Shown here one piece after another: positions 22,003 to 29,580 of a DNA stretch of 32,778 bases (positions are counted from its first letter, which is position 1; every line of letters starts with the position of its first letter). The stretch comes from Planctomycetota bacterium (GTDB lineage Bacteria > Planctomycetota > Planctomycetia > Gemmatales > Gemmataceae). Made by a program: the position numbers and the translations under genes. The stretch covers positions 1 to 32,778 of the forward strand of contig VGZI01000055.1 in the NCBI GenBank assembly GCA_016872605.1, in the 5' to 3' direction. The notes under the pieces are model-generated. The model made no database searches, was not told the origin of the DNA, and saw only the letters and a list, made by a program, of their open reading frames with translations.

Positions 22003-22665
22003 TGATTTTTTCTTGCTTCGCAAATCCGATTGTTGCAATCGCCATTTGGCGATGGCTTCGTGGTTGCCGCTCAGCAGGATTTCGGGAACCTCCATGTCGC
22101 GAAAAACGCGGGGGCGGGTGTACTGCGGATACTCCAGGCGACCCGGCTCGCTGTGCGATTCCTCGACGACGCTTTCTTCATCGCCGAGCACTCCAGGCAC
22201 AAAACGAATTACCGCGTCAATCACCACCATCGCCGGTACTTCGCCGCCGTTGCAGACGAAATCGCCAATCGAAATCTCACGCGGCTTCAATCCAAGGCGA
22301 ATGCGTTCGTCGAATCCCTCGTAGCGGCCACAAAGCAACAGCAGCCGCTTGTGTGCGGCCAATTCGCGAATCACCGATTGCGTCAGTCGTTCACCGCCCG
22401 GGGTCAACAGGATGAGCTGTCCTGGCGACAGCGCCTTGGCCTGCACGCTCTCAACAGCGTCGTAAACAGGTTCGGGCATGATCACCATGCCGGGGCCGCC
22501 GCCGAAGGGCCGGTCGTCGACCGTCTTGTGTTTTCCCTTTGCCCAATCGCGGAGGTTCCAAACGTTGATTTCGACCAATCCCTTGTCGATCGCGAGTTTC
22601 AAGAGGCTCTGCGTGAAATAACCCTGAAAGATATCAGGGAACAGGGTCAGAACGTCGAATCGCAT
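21988..22665 (-). CDS. trmD: tRNA (guanine-N1-)-methyltransferase TrmD
   Basis: 225 residues of the SPOUT class: MRFDVLTLFPDIFQGY at the start, RDWAKGKHKTVDDRPFGGGPGMV, LLLLCGRYEGFDERI and the knot segment EISIGDFVCNGGEVPAMVVIDAVIRFVPGVLG. It methylates G37 of tRNAs reading CNN codons, preventing +1 frameshifts, and acts as a dimer in the cytoplasm. The ATG at 22665 matches the universal N-terminus; an in-frame start at 22698 would add 11 alien residues. The C-terminus ends KKKSEPEA, and the last four residues and the stop come from a dispersed repeat. It follows rpsP directly; rimM is absent. Confidence 0.95.
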   Translation of the reverse strand: MRFDVLTLFPDIFQGYFTQSLLKLAIDKGLVEINVWNLRDWAKGKHKTVDDRPFGGGPGMVIMPEPVYDAVESVQAKALSPGQLILLTPGGERLTQSVIRELAAHKRLLLLCGRYEGFDERIRLGLKPREISIGDFVCNGGEVPAMVVIDAVIRFVPGVLGDEESVVEESHSEPGRLEYPQYTRPRVFRDMEVPEILLSGNHEAIAKWRLQQSDLRSKKKSEPEA

Positions 22666-22697
22666 GACGCCGGACCTCTGATTTCCGATCCCTGGCA

Positions 22698-22991
22698 CTA
22701 GCTCTGTGCCGGAGCGGCTGCGGCCTGAGCGTTTGCTTCTTCGATCCGCTTCAGGTGCTTATCCAAGATCGCTTGCACTTTCTCGCTCGGCAACGCGCCG
22801 ACGCTCATCCAATATTTGATCCTGTCCGGCTTCAGCGTGACCCGGTTTTCCTTGTTCTTGACCATCGGATCGTAGGTGCCGAGATCCTCCAGCGTCCGGC
22901 CGTCGTTCGGCTGGCGGGAGTCGATCGCGACGATACGGAAGTAGGGACGATGCTTGCGCCCCATCCTTTTCATGCGAATGCGAACAGCCAC
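22698..22991 (-). CDS. rpsP: 30S ribosomal protein S16
   Basis: 97 residues starting at GTG 22991: VAVRIRMKRMGRKHRPYFRIVAID, then NDGRTLEDLGTYDP and the helical KYWMSVGALPSEKVQAIL end, typical of S16. AAAGGTG precedes the GTG at proper spacing, and homologues begin at this point, so an in-frame start further upstream (23186) is rejected. The Ala/Gln-rich tail is an extension. It is the first gene of the rpsP-trmD-rplS-yraN transcript. Confidence 0.95.
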   Translation of the reverse strand: MAVRIRMKRMGRKHRPYFRIVAIDSRQPNDGRTLEDLGTYDPMVKNKENRVTLKPDRIKYWMSVGALPSEKVQAILDKHLKRIEEANAQAAAAPAQS

Positions 22992-23037
22992 AAATGCACC
23001 TTTCGTTAACGAAATCGCGATATTTCTTGAGCCGATT

Positions 23038-23065
23038 ATTCTAGGTGAACAGAGAAAAAAAGCAA
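23038..23065 (-). promoter_or_regulatory. candidate promoter of the rpsP operon
   Basis: On the minus strand TTGCTT (23065-23060), 16 nt, then TAGAAT (23043-23038), giving a leader of about 40 nt before the GTG of rpsP. The -10 matches 5 of 6, and the spacer is T-rich. A housekeeping operon is expected to have a promoter here. Confidence 0.4.
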
Positions 23066-23085
23066 GCATCGGGTCGGCGTGTTTA

Positions 23086-23136
23086 GCCGCTCGCCTTTGG
23101 CGAGGGAGGACGCCACGCTCGTCAGAGGCGAGCGGC
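23086..23136. repeat. family-D1 inverted repeat (GCCGCTCGCC)
   Basis: 19-nt arms (23086-23104 and 23118-23136) pair at 17 positions and each arm contains GCTCGCC/GGCGAG. It lies between the divergent rpsP operon and the secreted DUF2135-like gene. A longer copy is at 27575-27635. Confidence 0.75.
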
Positions 23137-23253
23137 AAAACAATGCAAAAAAACTGTCCGGTCGTCCCCTGAGCAGGGATCAACATTACGAAACAGGCGG
23201 TTCGCGACGGGCGAACAGCCGTACACCTTAGGCTCTAGCCGGAGATTGTGATC

Positions 23254-24132
23254 ATGAAAACCACCACCGCCATTTTCGCTGTGTGTGTGCTCGGCATATC
23301 GCTCATGTTCGTGGACTCGGTTCATGCAGTCCGAGTTTGCCACGATTTCACGTTGTTCAAAGTTACCAATCGTGACTGGGATGACCTCGGCCGCAACAAC
23401 CTGACCGACCACCTGAAGCAGCAGCCGCGAAAGTACCGGAACATATTGTCGTTCAACTCGTCCGATGCCGCCATGCTCGCGAAAGGTCAACGCTATCTGC
23501 GCCAGGGCGACGTGGTTATCCTGGGCACGGACAACGGGCATTCGGGCTTCATGACCGCGCAGGGCATCGAGCACTACATCATGGTCCCCGGCCAACTTCG
23601 CGATAAGCGCGATCCGAATCGGCTGCCCGCCGGTCCGACACGAGCTGCCAACGCGGCGGCGCCGCCCCATGTGTTCGGTGGTCATTTCCGCGGTGATTCG
23701 CTGGTCGGCATGCTCGGGCGACTGTCCACTCGCCGTCCGCAACCGGTCGAGATCTGGAGCAACGCTAATGATCTCAAGGTGAAGATGACATGGAACACGC
23801 GCACCGATGTCGATCTCTGGGTCGAAGAGCCGAACAATCAGAAAGCATGGTTCAGCCACCGTACGACGACCAACGGCGGCACGCTGCTCGAAGACGTGAC
23901 CTCAGGGTTCGGCCCGGAGCATTATGCCCTGGCGCGAGCGGAACCAGGCGCCTACACGATCAAGGTCAACTACTACAGCGGCCCGCGCAACGCCCGCGTC
24001 GAGCCGACCACGGTCACGATCGTCGTGACAGAATTCGAAGGCACGCCGCGGGAACGGACGCAGACCTTCACGAAGGTGTTGCACAACCGCAACCAGACGG
24101 AAACAGTGCACACGGTGCGGTTTCAGTTATAA
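23254..24132 (+). CDS. secreted protein with C-terminal DUF2135-like domain
   Basis: 292 residues with a signal peptide (TTAIFAVCVLGISLMFVDSVHA). Residues 27-110 contain VCHDFTLFKV, KYRNILSFNSSDAAML and GDVVILGTDNGHSGFMT followed by IEHYIMVPG. This reads like a hydrolase/CHAP-type fold with possible Cys and His residues, but I cannot assign a family. Residues 175-260 match a DUF2135-like beta-sandwich: MTWNTRTDVDLWVEEPNNQKAWFSH in pieces, then TLLEDVTSGFGPEHYALARAEPGAYTIKVNYYSG. That domain occurs in secreted and vWA-associated proteins. The ATG at 23254 has GGAG 9 nt upstream; the GTG at 23248 is too close to that site. The cargo or substrate is unknown. It ends 25 nt before a strong hairpin. 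Confidence 0.65.
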   Translation: MKTTTAIFAVCVLGISLMFVDSVHAVRVCHDFTLFKVTNRDWDDLGRNNLTDHLKQQPRKYRNILSFNSSDAAMLAKGQRYLRQGDVVILGTDNGHSGFMTAQGIEHYIMVPGQLRDKRDPNRLPAGPTRAANAAAPPHVFGGHFRGDSLVGMLGRLSTRRPQPVEIWSNANDLKVKMTWNTRTDVDLWVEEPNNQKAWFSHRTTTNGGTLLEDVTSGFGPEHYALARAEPGAYTIKVNYYSGPRNARVEPTTVTIVVTEFEGTPRERTQTFTKVLHNRNQTETVHTVRFQL

Positions 24133-24156
24133 ACAGCTCAAGGAGCGTCGTCAACA

Positions 24157-24188
24157 AAGAAGCCCGGTCGATCGCGACCGGGCTTCTT
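24157..24188. terminator. bidirectional terminator-like hairpin between convergent genes
   Basis: A perfect 14-bp stem (AAGAAGCCCGGTCG/CGACCGGGCTTCTT) with an ATCG loop. AAGAA/TTCTT at the base gives a weak T-rich run on either strand. It lies between two convergent genes, fitting a shared terminator, although the T tracts are short. Confidence 0.75.
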
Positions 24189-24224
24189 CATGTCACTCAG
24201 TACTCAGTACTCGTTACTTTGCAA

Positions 24225-25337
24225 TTAGTTCGATCGGCTCACCAGATTCACTTGTCGGGTCTGTGAACCGTTGACGTCGATGCGACTCGCGTAGACCGGC
24301 TGATCGTTGGCGCCGTGCAGATACATGTGCCAGCTACCGGCGGGGAGATCGACGTAGAAGCGGCCGGCGGTGTTGGCATAGGTCACTTGCTTCGAACCGG
24401 TCATCGCGTTGATGAATAGCACCTTGGCGTTCGGCTTCGGCGTGTTGTCAGACCGAACGACCTGGCCGTCGACGCGCGAATCCGGGCTCACCGCGATGCG
24501 ATCCAGCTTAACAGGCGGTTGCGGGGCGGCCGGCGCCGGCTGCATGATCGGCAGCGGAAGCTCCAGACGCGGCGGTTGGAACGACGAGCTGCGATTCTCT
24601 GGCGTGATCTTCTCGCTCTTCGGATAGTAGTCATACCACATCGGCGGCTTCGACGTGCCGGTCCCCGGCGTCTTGTCGATATTGACGATTGGCGGCTTGT
24701 CGCCGGGAGTCGGCGCCATCGATGGCGCGGTCGGCATCGATCCGCTCGGCGGCGGCGACGTGCCATAGACCGGCGCGCCGGTCGTCGTCGTGCAGCACGT
24801 GGTCACCGGTTGCCAGTAGTCGACCTTCTGCACGCTCTGCACCGGGACTTGGACGCAGCGCGACACCCAGCTTTCGACCGGGCACTGCTTCGCACGCAAC
24901 TCGTACGAGCACTGCGGAACGGCGACTTGCTGATAGCAGCACGTCGTCGGATCGTAGTAGCTGGAGTAGCGATAGGTCGTCACCGGAGCGTAATAGTAGC
25001 TCGTGTGCATCGTCGTGATTTTTTCCGATACCGTGCGTGTTTCCATGGTCGTGATTGGCTGATAATAGCTGCGCTGCACCCAGTTCGTCGAGCATTTCTT
25101 CTGCTCGCACGGATCACACGGCGACGACTGCGCCACGACCACCGGCGGCGATGATTGAACTACGATCGGCGACGATTGCACGACGACGGCCGGCGGCACG
25201 TAGTACATGCTCGTGCTCGGGCGACGCCAGCGCTCGAACAACGTCGGCTGGAAAACATTGTCCCAGCCTGCCGATGCCGGCAGCACCGCCGACGCCCATA
25301 CGCACACAACGCTCAACCCTGCCAAGAAGCTACGCAT
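24225..25337 (-). CDS. secreted Tyr/Cys/Pro-rich protein with C-terminal carboxypeptidase-regulatory-like domain
   Basis: 370 residues. The signal peptide (SFLAGLSVVCVWASAVLPASA) is followed by a Val/Ser/Pro repeat (VVVQSSPIVVQSSPPVVVAQSSP in overlapping units). A Cys/Tyr-rich region with many short motifs comes next (CDPCEQKKC, YYYAPVTTYRYSSYYDPTTCCYQQ, CSYELRAKQCPVESWVSRC), then a Pro/Thr-rich linker. Residues 290-370 form a beta-sandwich like the carboxypeptidase regulatory domain (DGQVVRSDNTPKPNAKVLFIN, AGRFYVDLPAGSWHMYL). The pattern suggests a disulfide-rich cell-surface or wall protein of the kind planctomycetes make. I know of no enzymatic motif. The ATG at 25337 has GGAG 9 nt upstream; the ATG at 25346 abuts it. 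Confidence 0.65.
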   Translation of the reverse strand: MRSFLAGLSVVCVWASAVLPASAGWDNVFQPTLFERWRRPSTSMYYVPPAVVVQSSPIVVQSSPPVVVAQSSPCDPCEQKKCSTNWVQRSYYQPITTMETRTVSEKITTMHTSYYYAPVTTYRYSSYYDPTTCCYQQVAVPQCSYELRAKQCPVESWVSRCVQVPVQSVQKVDYWQPVTTCCTTTTGAPVYGTSPPPSGSMPTAPSMAPTPGDKPPIVNIDKTPGTGTSKPPMWYDYYPKSEKITPENRSSSFQPPRLELPLPIMQPAPAAPQPPVKLDRIAVSPDSRVDGQVVRSDNTPKPNAKVLFINAMTGSKQVTYANTAGRFYVDLPAGSWHMYLHGANDQPVYASRIDVNGSQTRQVNLVSRSN

Positions 25338-25781
25338 GATGTTCATCTCCCGGTGGTCCCGATCGGCGAATCTACGCTAGTTTCACTTCGGCGCGGCCCC
25401 GACGCTATGCCGCAAGCGGCTATTCGGAGCCTAGCGCACGATCGATACTGACAGCTTAATTCTACCTTGACCGGTTGCAACAATGCGCTGGAGGGAAGTG
25501 CAAAAAATCCGATTTTGCCCTCTGTAAATATAACATAATCGGCAAAGTCGTTGCAAGCCGCACAGCTTAACAACCTAGAAAATACGGGAAATGGATGATT
25601 GCTTGGCAATTGCGTAATAATGTCCGTTTGGAGAATGTCGTTGCTAACAGAGTCTTTAGCGGGCCGTTGAAAAGTGCAGCCAGGGGTTTTTTCTCATGGG
25701 CTCTTAATGCGAAACATGCTATCCTTTTACCGAGTATAGAGTTACGGTGGAATATATCCGTCGAAGAAAAGGAGACGACCA
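25338..25781. other. gene-free 444-nt divergent intergenic region
   Basis: It separates the minus-strand Tyr/Cys-rich gene from the plus-strand DUF1549 gene. Its middle is AT-rich compared with its surroundings (about 25500-25560 and 25600-25760). A minus-strand promoter candidate is listed separately. On the plus strand TATAGA (25735-25740) lies 42 nt before the ATG at 25782, but no convincing -35 element accompanies it. I see no repeat of the A-D families and no credible small gene. Confidence 0.6.
25527..25556 (-). promoter_or_regulatory. candidate promoter for the Tyr/Cys/Pro-rich secreted protein
   Basis: On the minus strand TTGCAA (25556-25551), 18 nt, then TATATT (25532-25527). It would leave a leader of about 180 nt before the ATG at 25337, which is long. 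The AT-rich surroundings fit, but this is a motif match only. Confidence 0.35.
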
Positions 25782-27569
25782 ATGAGGCTCGTTTTCGGAC
25801 TGCGTGCCACGTGTTTGGGCGTTGTAGGGCTGCTTCTCACATCGGCAGGTCTGGTCACAGCGAATGCACCGAAAAAAGAGGAGAAGAAGCCGGCCGTCAC
25901 ACTCCCGGTCGGCGCTCTCGACACCAAGGACTGGCTCAAGTACTCGACAAAGGCAATCGAGCCGGGCGAGATTGATCGCTTGGTCAACGCCGAGTTGGTT
26001 AAAGTCAAGATCAAGCCGGCCGCGCTGACCAACGATGAGCAGTTCTTACGCCGTGCCTACATCGACCTGACCGGCAAACTGCCATCGCAGACGGACATCA
26101 CGGAGTTCTTGGCCGATAAGACGCCGACCAAGCGAGCCAAACTCATCGACAAACTGCTCGAAACCGACGAGTACGCCAAGCATTGGGGCAACTACTGGCG
26201 CACTGTGATCACCACCCGCGCGACCATCGACTTTCGGCTGCAACAAGTCGTACCGCAATACGAACGCTGGATGACCGCCCAGCTCAAGGCCAACAAGAGT
26301 TGGGCTGAGATCACCCGCGAGCAACTGACCGCGAGCGGAAAGATCATGTACAACGAGCCGGACAAGAACGCTCAAGCGTTCTTTCTCATGTCGCGCCGCG
26401 GCGCCGATGCCGTTACTGAGATCGCCGCAGAGACATCACGCATTTTCCTCGGCATTCAGATTCAGTGTGCCCAATGCCACGATCACCCCAGTGACGTTTG
26501 GAAGCGCCAGAACTTCCACGAATTCGCGGCTTACTTCGCTCGCTACCGGGGAGAACGGCCAGTCCTCGAAGAAAAGAAATTCGTCGGCGTGCAACTCACG
26601 TCGCTACCGTTCGGCGAACACCGCATGCCGGACAAGAACGACCCGAAGTCCGGCCTGTCGATGAATCCGAAGTTCCTCGACGGCAAGGCGCCGGCGGGGG
26701 CCAAACCCGTCGCCAGCACCAAAGGACCGATTGATCCCAAGGGCTTCGGCAAAGGCGGGTTCGGAAAGGGAGGATTTGGTGGAGGCGGCATGAGCGATGA
26801 GGCGCGCCGCAAAGGACTCACCGATCAGATCACCGACAAAAACAACCCGTGGTTCGCCGCTGCGTTCGTCAACCGCATGTGGGGCGAACTGATGGGGCAG
26901 GCGTTCTATTCACCGATCGACGATCTCGGTCCGCAGAAGGACGCCATGATGCCGACCGTGTTGGCGCGTGTCTCCGGCTCGTTCCGAGGCAACGATTACA
27001 ACATCAAGCAGCTCTTCCGCGACATCATGAACAGCGAGACGTACCAACGTCAAATCCGCCCCGGCGAACCGGGCGAAGAACACCTGATGTTCGCCACGCG
27101 CAATCTTGTCCGCATGAACGGGAACGCCATGTGGCAAACGCTCAACACGGTCCTCGGGCCGATCAACTCCGGCCTGGGGGGCAAGTTCGGCGCGGCCGGC
27201 GCGGGGCCGCTGGGCCGATTCGGGGGACTCGAACAGCAATTCAAGAACGAGTTCTCCTTCGATCCGTCGACCAAGGCCGAGGAGATCGAAGGCAGCATCA
27301 GCCAGGCGTTGATGCTGATGAACAACCCGCAGATCAACCAGAGGATTCGCGCCCAGGGCAACAACATGCTGGCCCGCATCCTGTCGTCGTACAAGGAAGA
27401 CGACGAAGCGCTGCGTGCGGTCTACCTTCGCACGCTGGGACGACGCCCGACGGACCGCGAACTGAAAACGTTGCGCGGCCACATCGGCAGTGTGGGCAAC
27501 CGGTCCGAGGCCTTCGAGGACATCCTCTGGGCGTTGATCAACTCCACCGAATTTCAGATGCGTCGTTAA
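25782..27569 (+). CDS. DUF1549/DUF1553 domain protein (planctomycete cytochrome-like)
   Basis: 595 residues with a signal peptide (residues 1-28, ending LVTANA). DUF1549 covers roughly 60-270: EIDRLVNAELVKVKIKPA, DEQFLRRAYIDLTGKLPS, RAKLIDKLLETDEYAKHW, YNEPDKNAQAFFLMSRRG and IQIQCAQCHDHPSDVWKRQNFHEFAAYF. A Lys/Gly-rich stretch (FGKGGFGKGGFGGGG) follows. DUF1553 takes up the rest: NNPWFAAAFVNRMWGELMG, DYNIKQLFRDIMNSETYQ, RAVYLRTLGRRPTDREL, LWALINSTEFQMRR. One CxxCH motif (CAQCHDH) looks like a c-type haem site but is typical of all DUF1549 proteins, so haem binding is not certain. Such genes almost always pair with a DUF1501 gene, as here. It acts outside the cytoplasm; the function is not established. 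Purine-rich AAAAGGAGA precedes the ATG. Confidence 0.9.
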   Translation: MRLVFGLRATCLGVVGLLLTSAGLVTANAPKKEEKKPAVTLPVGALDTKDWLKYSTKAIEPGEIDRLVNAELVKVKIKPAALTNDEQFLRRAYIDLTGKLPSQTDITEFLADKTPTKRAKLIDKLLETDEYAKHWGNYWRTVITTRATIDFRLQQVVPQYERWMTAQLKANKSWAEITREQLTASGKIMYNEPDKNAQAFFLMSRRGADAVTEIAAETSRIFLGIQIQCAQCHDHPSDVWKRQNFHEFAAYFARYRGERPVLEEKKFVGVQLTSLPFGEHRMPDKNDPKSGLSMNPKFLDGKAPAGAKPVASTKGPIDPKGFGKGGFGKGGFGGGGMSDEARRKGLTDQITDKNNPWFAAAFVNRMWGELMGQAFYSPIDDLGPQKDAMMPTVLARVSGSFRGNDYNIKQLFRDIMNSETYQRQIRPGEPGEEHLMFATRNLVRMNGNAMWQTLNTVLGPINSGLGGKFGAAGAGPLGRFGGLEQQFKNEFSFDPSTKAEEIEGSISQALMLMNNPQINQRIRAQGNNMLARILSSYKEDDEALRAVYLRTLGRRPTDRELKTLRGHIGSVGNRSEAFEDILWALINSTEFQMRR

Positions 27570-27574
27570 CACAT

Positions 27575-27635
27575 GTTTAGCCGCTCGCCTTTGGCGAGCG
27601 CGAATCCCGCGCTCGCCGAAAGCAAGCGGCTAAAC
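27575..27635. repeat. family-D1 inverted repeat between the DUF1549 and DUF1501 genes
   Basis: 27-nt arms (27575-27601, 27609-27635) pair at 24 positions. The left arm begins GTTTAGCCGCTCGCC, shared with 23081-23095. It starts 6 nt after the DUF1549 stop codon and could attenuate read-through into the DUF1501 gene. Confidence 0.8.
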
Positions 27636-27649
27636 CAAAGGAGATATCC

Positions 27650-28966
27650 ATGAGCACCCAACTTCACATGCAAGTGCAAGTCAATGACGACGGCGTGTTC
27701 AGCCGGCGTTCGTTTCTCCGTACCGTCGCCGCCGGCGCTGCTGGCCTCGGATTGATGCCGACGTTAGCCGCGCATGCCCAGGAGCTGCGCCGCCGACAGA
27801 TGGCGTGCATCCTGTTGTTCATGAACGGCGGCCCAAGCCAGTTCGAGACGTTCGATCCCAAGCCGGGTCATACCAACGGCGGCCCGACGCAATCCATCCA
27901 GACCGCGGTCAACAGCATCCGCATCGCCGACAGTTGGCCGACCGTGGCGCGCGAGATGGGGAGCATTGCTCTCGTCCGCTCGATGAACAACCGCGAAGGC
28001 GAGCATCAACGGGCCACTTACCTGATGAAGACGGGATATCTTCCCGTCGGCGGCGTGCGTTTTCCAAGCATCGGCTCGCTCGTCGCCAGCGAGATTGGCC
28101 CGCGCGATTTCGATCTTCCGCAGTTCGTGCAGATCGGCGGCGGGGGCCTCGGCGGCGCGATCAACAACGGCTTCCTCCCCATGCAGTACGCTCCGTTCCG
28201 CGTCGGCAACCCGAATCAAATGCCCGCCAACACGACGCTTCCGGGCGACACGAGCCGAACGCGTTTCGATCGTCGCTTGGGCCTAATGCAAGATCTCGAG
28301 CGCGACTTCGCGGAATCCGGCGGCGAGGCGCGCGTGACCGATCATCGCGCTCACGTCAACGGCGCCGCCAACATGGTCCGCAGCCCTCGCTTGCAAGCTT
28401 TCGACCTGTCCCGTGAAACCGCGGCGACGCGCGATCGCTACGGGCGCGGCGCGGGTGGATTCGGCGGTGGCGGCGCTTTCGGCCAGGGCTGTTTGCTCGC
28501 GCGTCGGCTCGTCGAAACGGGCGTCACCTTCGTTGAAGTCGGCATGGGTGGCTGGGATACGCACCAGAATAACTTCGATTCGTGCCGAACGCTGAGCGCT
28601 CAGTCCGACGCCGGTTTCGGCAATCTTGTCAAGGACCTGCGCGAAAGAAACATGTTGGAGCGGACGCTGGTCATCTGGATGGGCGAGTTCGGCCGGACGC
28701 CGCGTATCAACGCCAACAATGGCCGCGATCATTATCCACGAGCGTTCTCGATCGCGATGGCCGGCGCCGGCATCCGCGGCGGCCGCGTGCTCGGCTCAAC
28801 CTCCGACGGGGGCAACGACATCACCAATCGGCCTGTCGGCGTCTCTGATCTCTTTTGCACGATTTGCCACGCCCTCGGCATCGACCCACGCAAGGAGAAT
28901 CAAACGCCGATCGGTCGCCCCATCCGCATCGTCGATGGCGGCAACGCTGTCCGCGAGTTGTTCTGA
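27650..28966 (+). CDS. DUF1501 domain protein, Tat-exported
   Basis: 438 residues. A twin-arginine-type signal (FSRRSFLRTVAAGAAGLGLM, residues 17-36) is followed by the DUF1501 fold, which is related to the alkaline phosphatase/sulfatase superfamily: ACILLFMNGGPSQFETFDPKPGH, EGEHQRATYLMKTGY, FVEVGMGGWDTHQNNF, LVIWMGEFGRTPRIN and GRDHYPRAFSIAMAG. Metal-ligand-like Asp/His residues (WDTH, RDHYP) are kept. It has a slightly longer N-terminus than usual before the RR motif. AAAGGAGATATCC lies before the ATG. It is paired with the preceding DUF1549/1553 gene, 80 nt away, and probably exported folded with a bound cofactor. The substrate is unknown. Confidence 0.9.
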   Translation: MSTQLHMQVQVNDDGVFSRRSFLRTVAAGAAGLGLMPTLAAHAQELRRRQMACILLFMNGGPSQFETFDPKPGHTNGGPTQSIQTAVNSIRIADSWPTVAREMGSIALVRSMNNREGEHQRATYLMKTGYLPVGGVRFPSIGSLVASEIGPRDFDLPQFVQIGGGGLGGAINNGFLPMQYAPFRVGNPNQMPANTTLPGDTSRTRFDRRLGLMQDLERDFAESGGEARVTDHRAHVNGAANMVRSPRLQAFDLSRETAATRDRYGRGAGGFGGGGAFGQGCLLARRLVETGVTFVEVGMGGWDTHQNNFDSCRTLSAQSDAGFGNLVKDLRERNMLERTLVIWMGEFGRTPRINANNGRDHYPRAFSIAMAGAGIRGGRVLGSTSDGGNDITNRPVGVSDLFCTICHALGIDPRKENQTPIGRPIRIVDGGNAVRELF

Positions 28967-28980
28967 TGGCCGTTCACGTT

Positions 28981-29010
28981 TAGCGCTCCCATGCCGCCAT
29001 GCGAGCGCTA
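28981..29010. repeat. family-D2 inverted repeat downstream of the DUF1501 gene
   Basis: 13-nt arms (28981-28993 and 28998-29010) pair at 12 positions. The core TAGCGCTC is shared with 14154-14185. Confidence 0.65.
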
Positions 29011-29115
29011 GACGATTCAGGCTCGTTCGCCAAGTCATCTTGCCAATTCTGCTGCTCCGAACGCTATAATGCCGGCAGGTCCGCTTGTATTCCAGACATT
29101 GCAAAGGAGTTTGCC

Positions 29116-29580
29116 ATGCGCACCGTGTGCTTGAACGCGCTCATTGCGGGGGTTCTGTTAGGCATGGGCACGACAACAGCACAAGACGCGAAGGAGGCGC
29201 CCTCGAAGCCGCCAACCCTTGCCGAGTTGCAAGCCGCCGCCCTGAAGAACAACGGCGATATCAAAGTTGCCGAAGCGAAAGTCCGGCTGGCGGAAGCCGA
29301 GCTGGACCGCGTACGCGCCCATGTTCAAGCGAAGGTGGCGGTGGCGTTCGCTGAGTTCGAGGCGACGCGATTGGCCATGGCGGAAGGCACCGAACGCTAC
29401 CAGCGTGTCAGTGAACTGTACAACCGGCGCCCGCCGGCCATTTCCAAGGAGGAATTCAGCGCCGCGAAACTGACGGCTGAGAGGTTGCGCGATGAATTCC
29501 AGTTGAGAGAAGCCGAGCTGCGCGTGATTGTCGGAGTGAATACGCCCAAAGCGACGCAGAAAGCGCGAGACAAGCAGTAA
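29116..29580 (+). CDS. small secreted coiled-coil protein, TolC-like fragment
   Basis: 154 residues. The signal peptide MRTVCLNALIAGVLLGMGTTTAQD is followed by two long alpha helices (LQAAALKNNGDIKVAEAKVRLAEAELDRVR region and FSAAKLTAERLRDEFQLREAELRVIVG). The phrasing 'AALKNNgDIkvAEAkvrlAEAeLdrvr' is what TolC-type outer-membrane efflux proteins show, but the family's beta-barrel strands and second repeat are missing, so it is a short stand-alone helical hairpin. The ATG at 29116 has AAAGGAG 9 nt upstream; an earlier in-frame start (28999) would code through the repeat region. Its TAA shares one base with the rsgA ATG (TAATG), so the two are translationally coupled. The link to RsgA is unexplained. 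Confidence 0.65.
   Translation: MRTVCLNALIAGVLLGMGTTTAQDAKEAPSKPPTLAELQAAALKNNGDIKVAEAKVRLAEAELDRVRAHVQAKVAVAFAEFEATRLAMAEGTERYQRVSELYNRRPPAISKEEFSAAKLTAERLRDEFQLREAELRVIVGVNTPKATQKARDKQ

Noticed and set aside
22992..23186. N-terminal extension of ribosomal protein S16
   Set aside because: The added 65 residues would read through the promoter-like region and the D1 repeat; S16 proteins start at the GTG at 22991 with AAAGGTG before it.
25595..25975. Separate 126-codon plus-strand gene before and overlapping the DUF1549 gene
   Set aside because: It overlaps the DUF1549 start in a different frame, lacks a ribosome site and has no protein pattern; the AT-rich part is better seen as a promoter region.
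26464..26484. CAQCH in the DUF1549 protein as proof of a c-type cytochrome
   Set aside because: The motif is part of the DUF1549 family pattern, and haem attachment cannot be decided from one CxxCH without other cytochrome features.
29116..29580. Full TolC outer-membrane efflux protein
   Set aside because: Only about 130 mature residues in two helices; a TolC needs more than 400 with beta-strands. Kept as a small coiled-coil protein.
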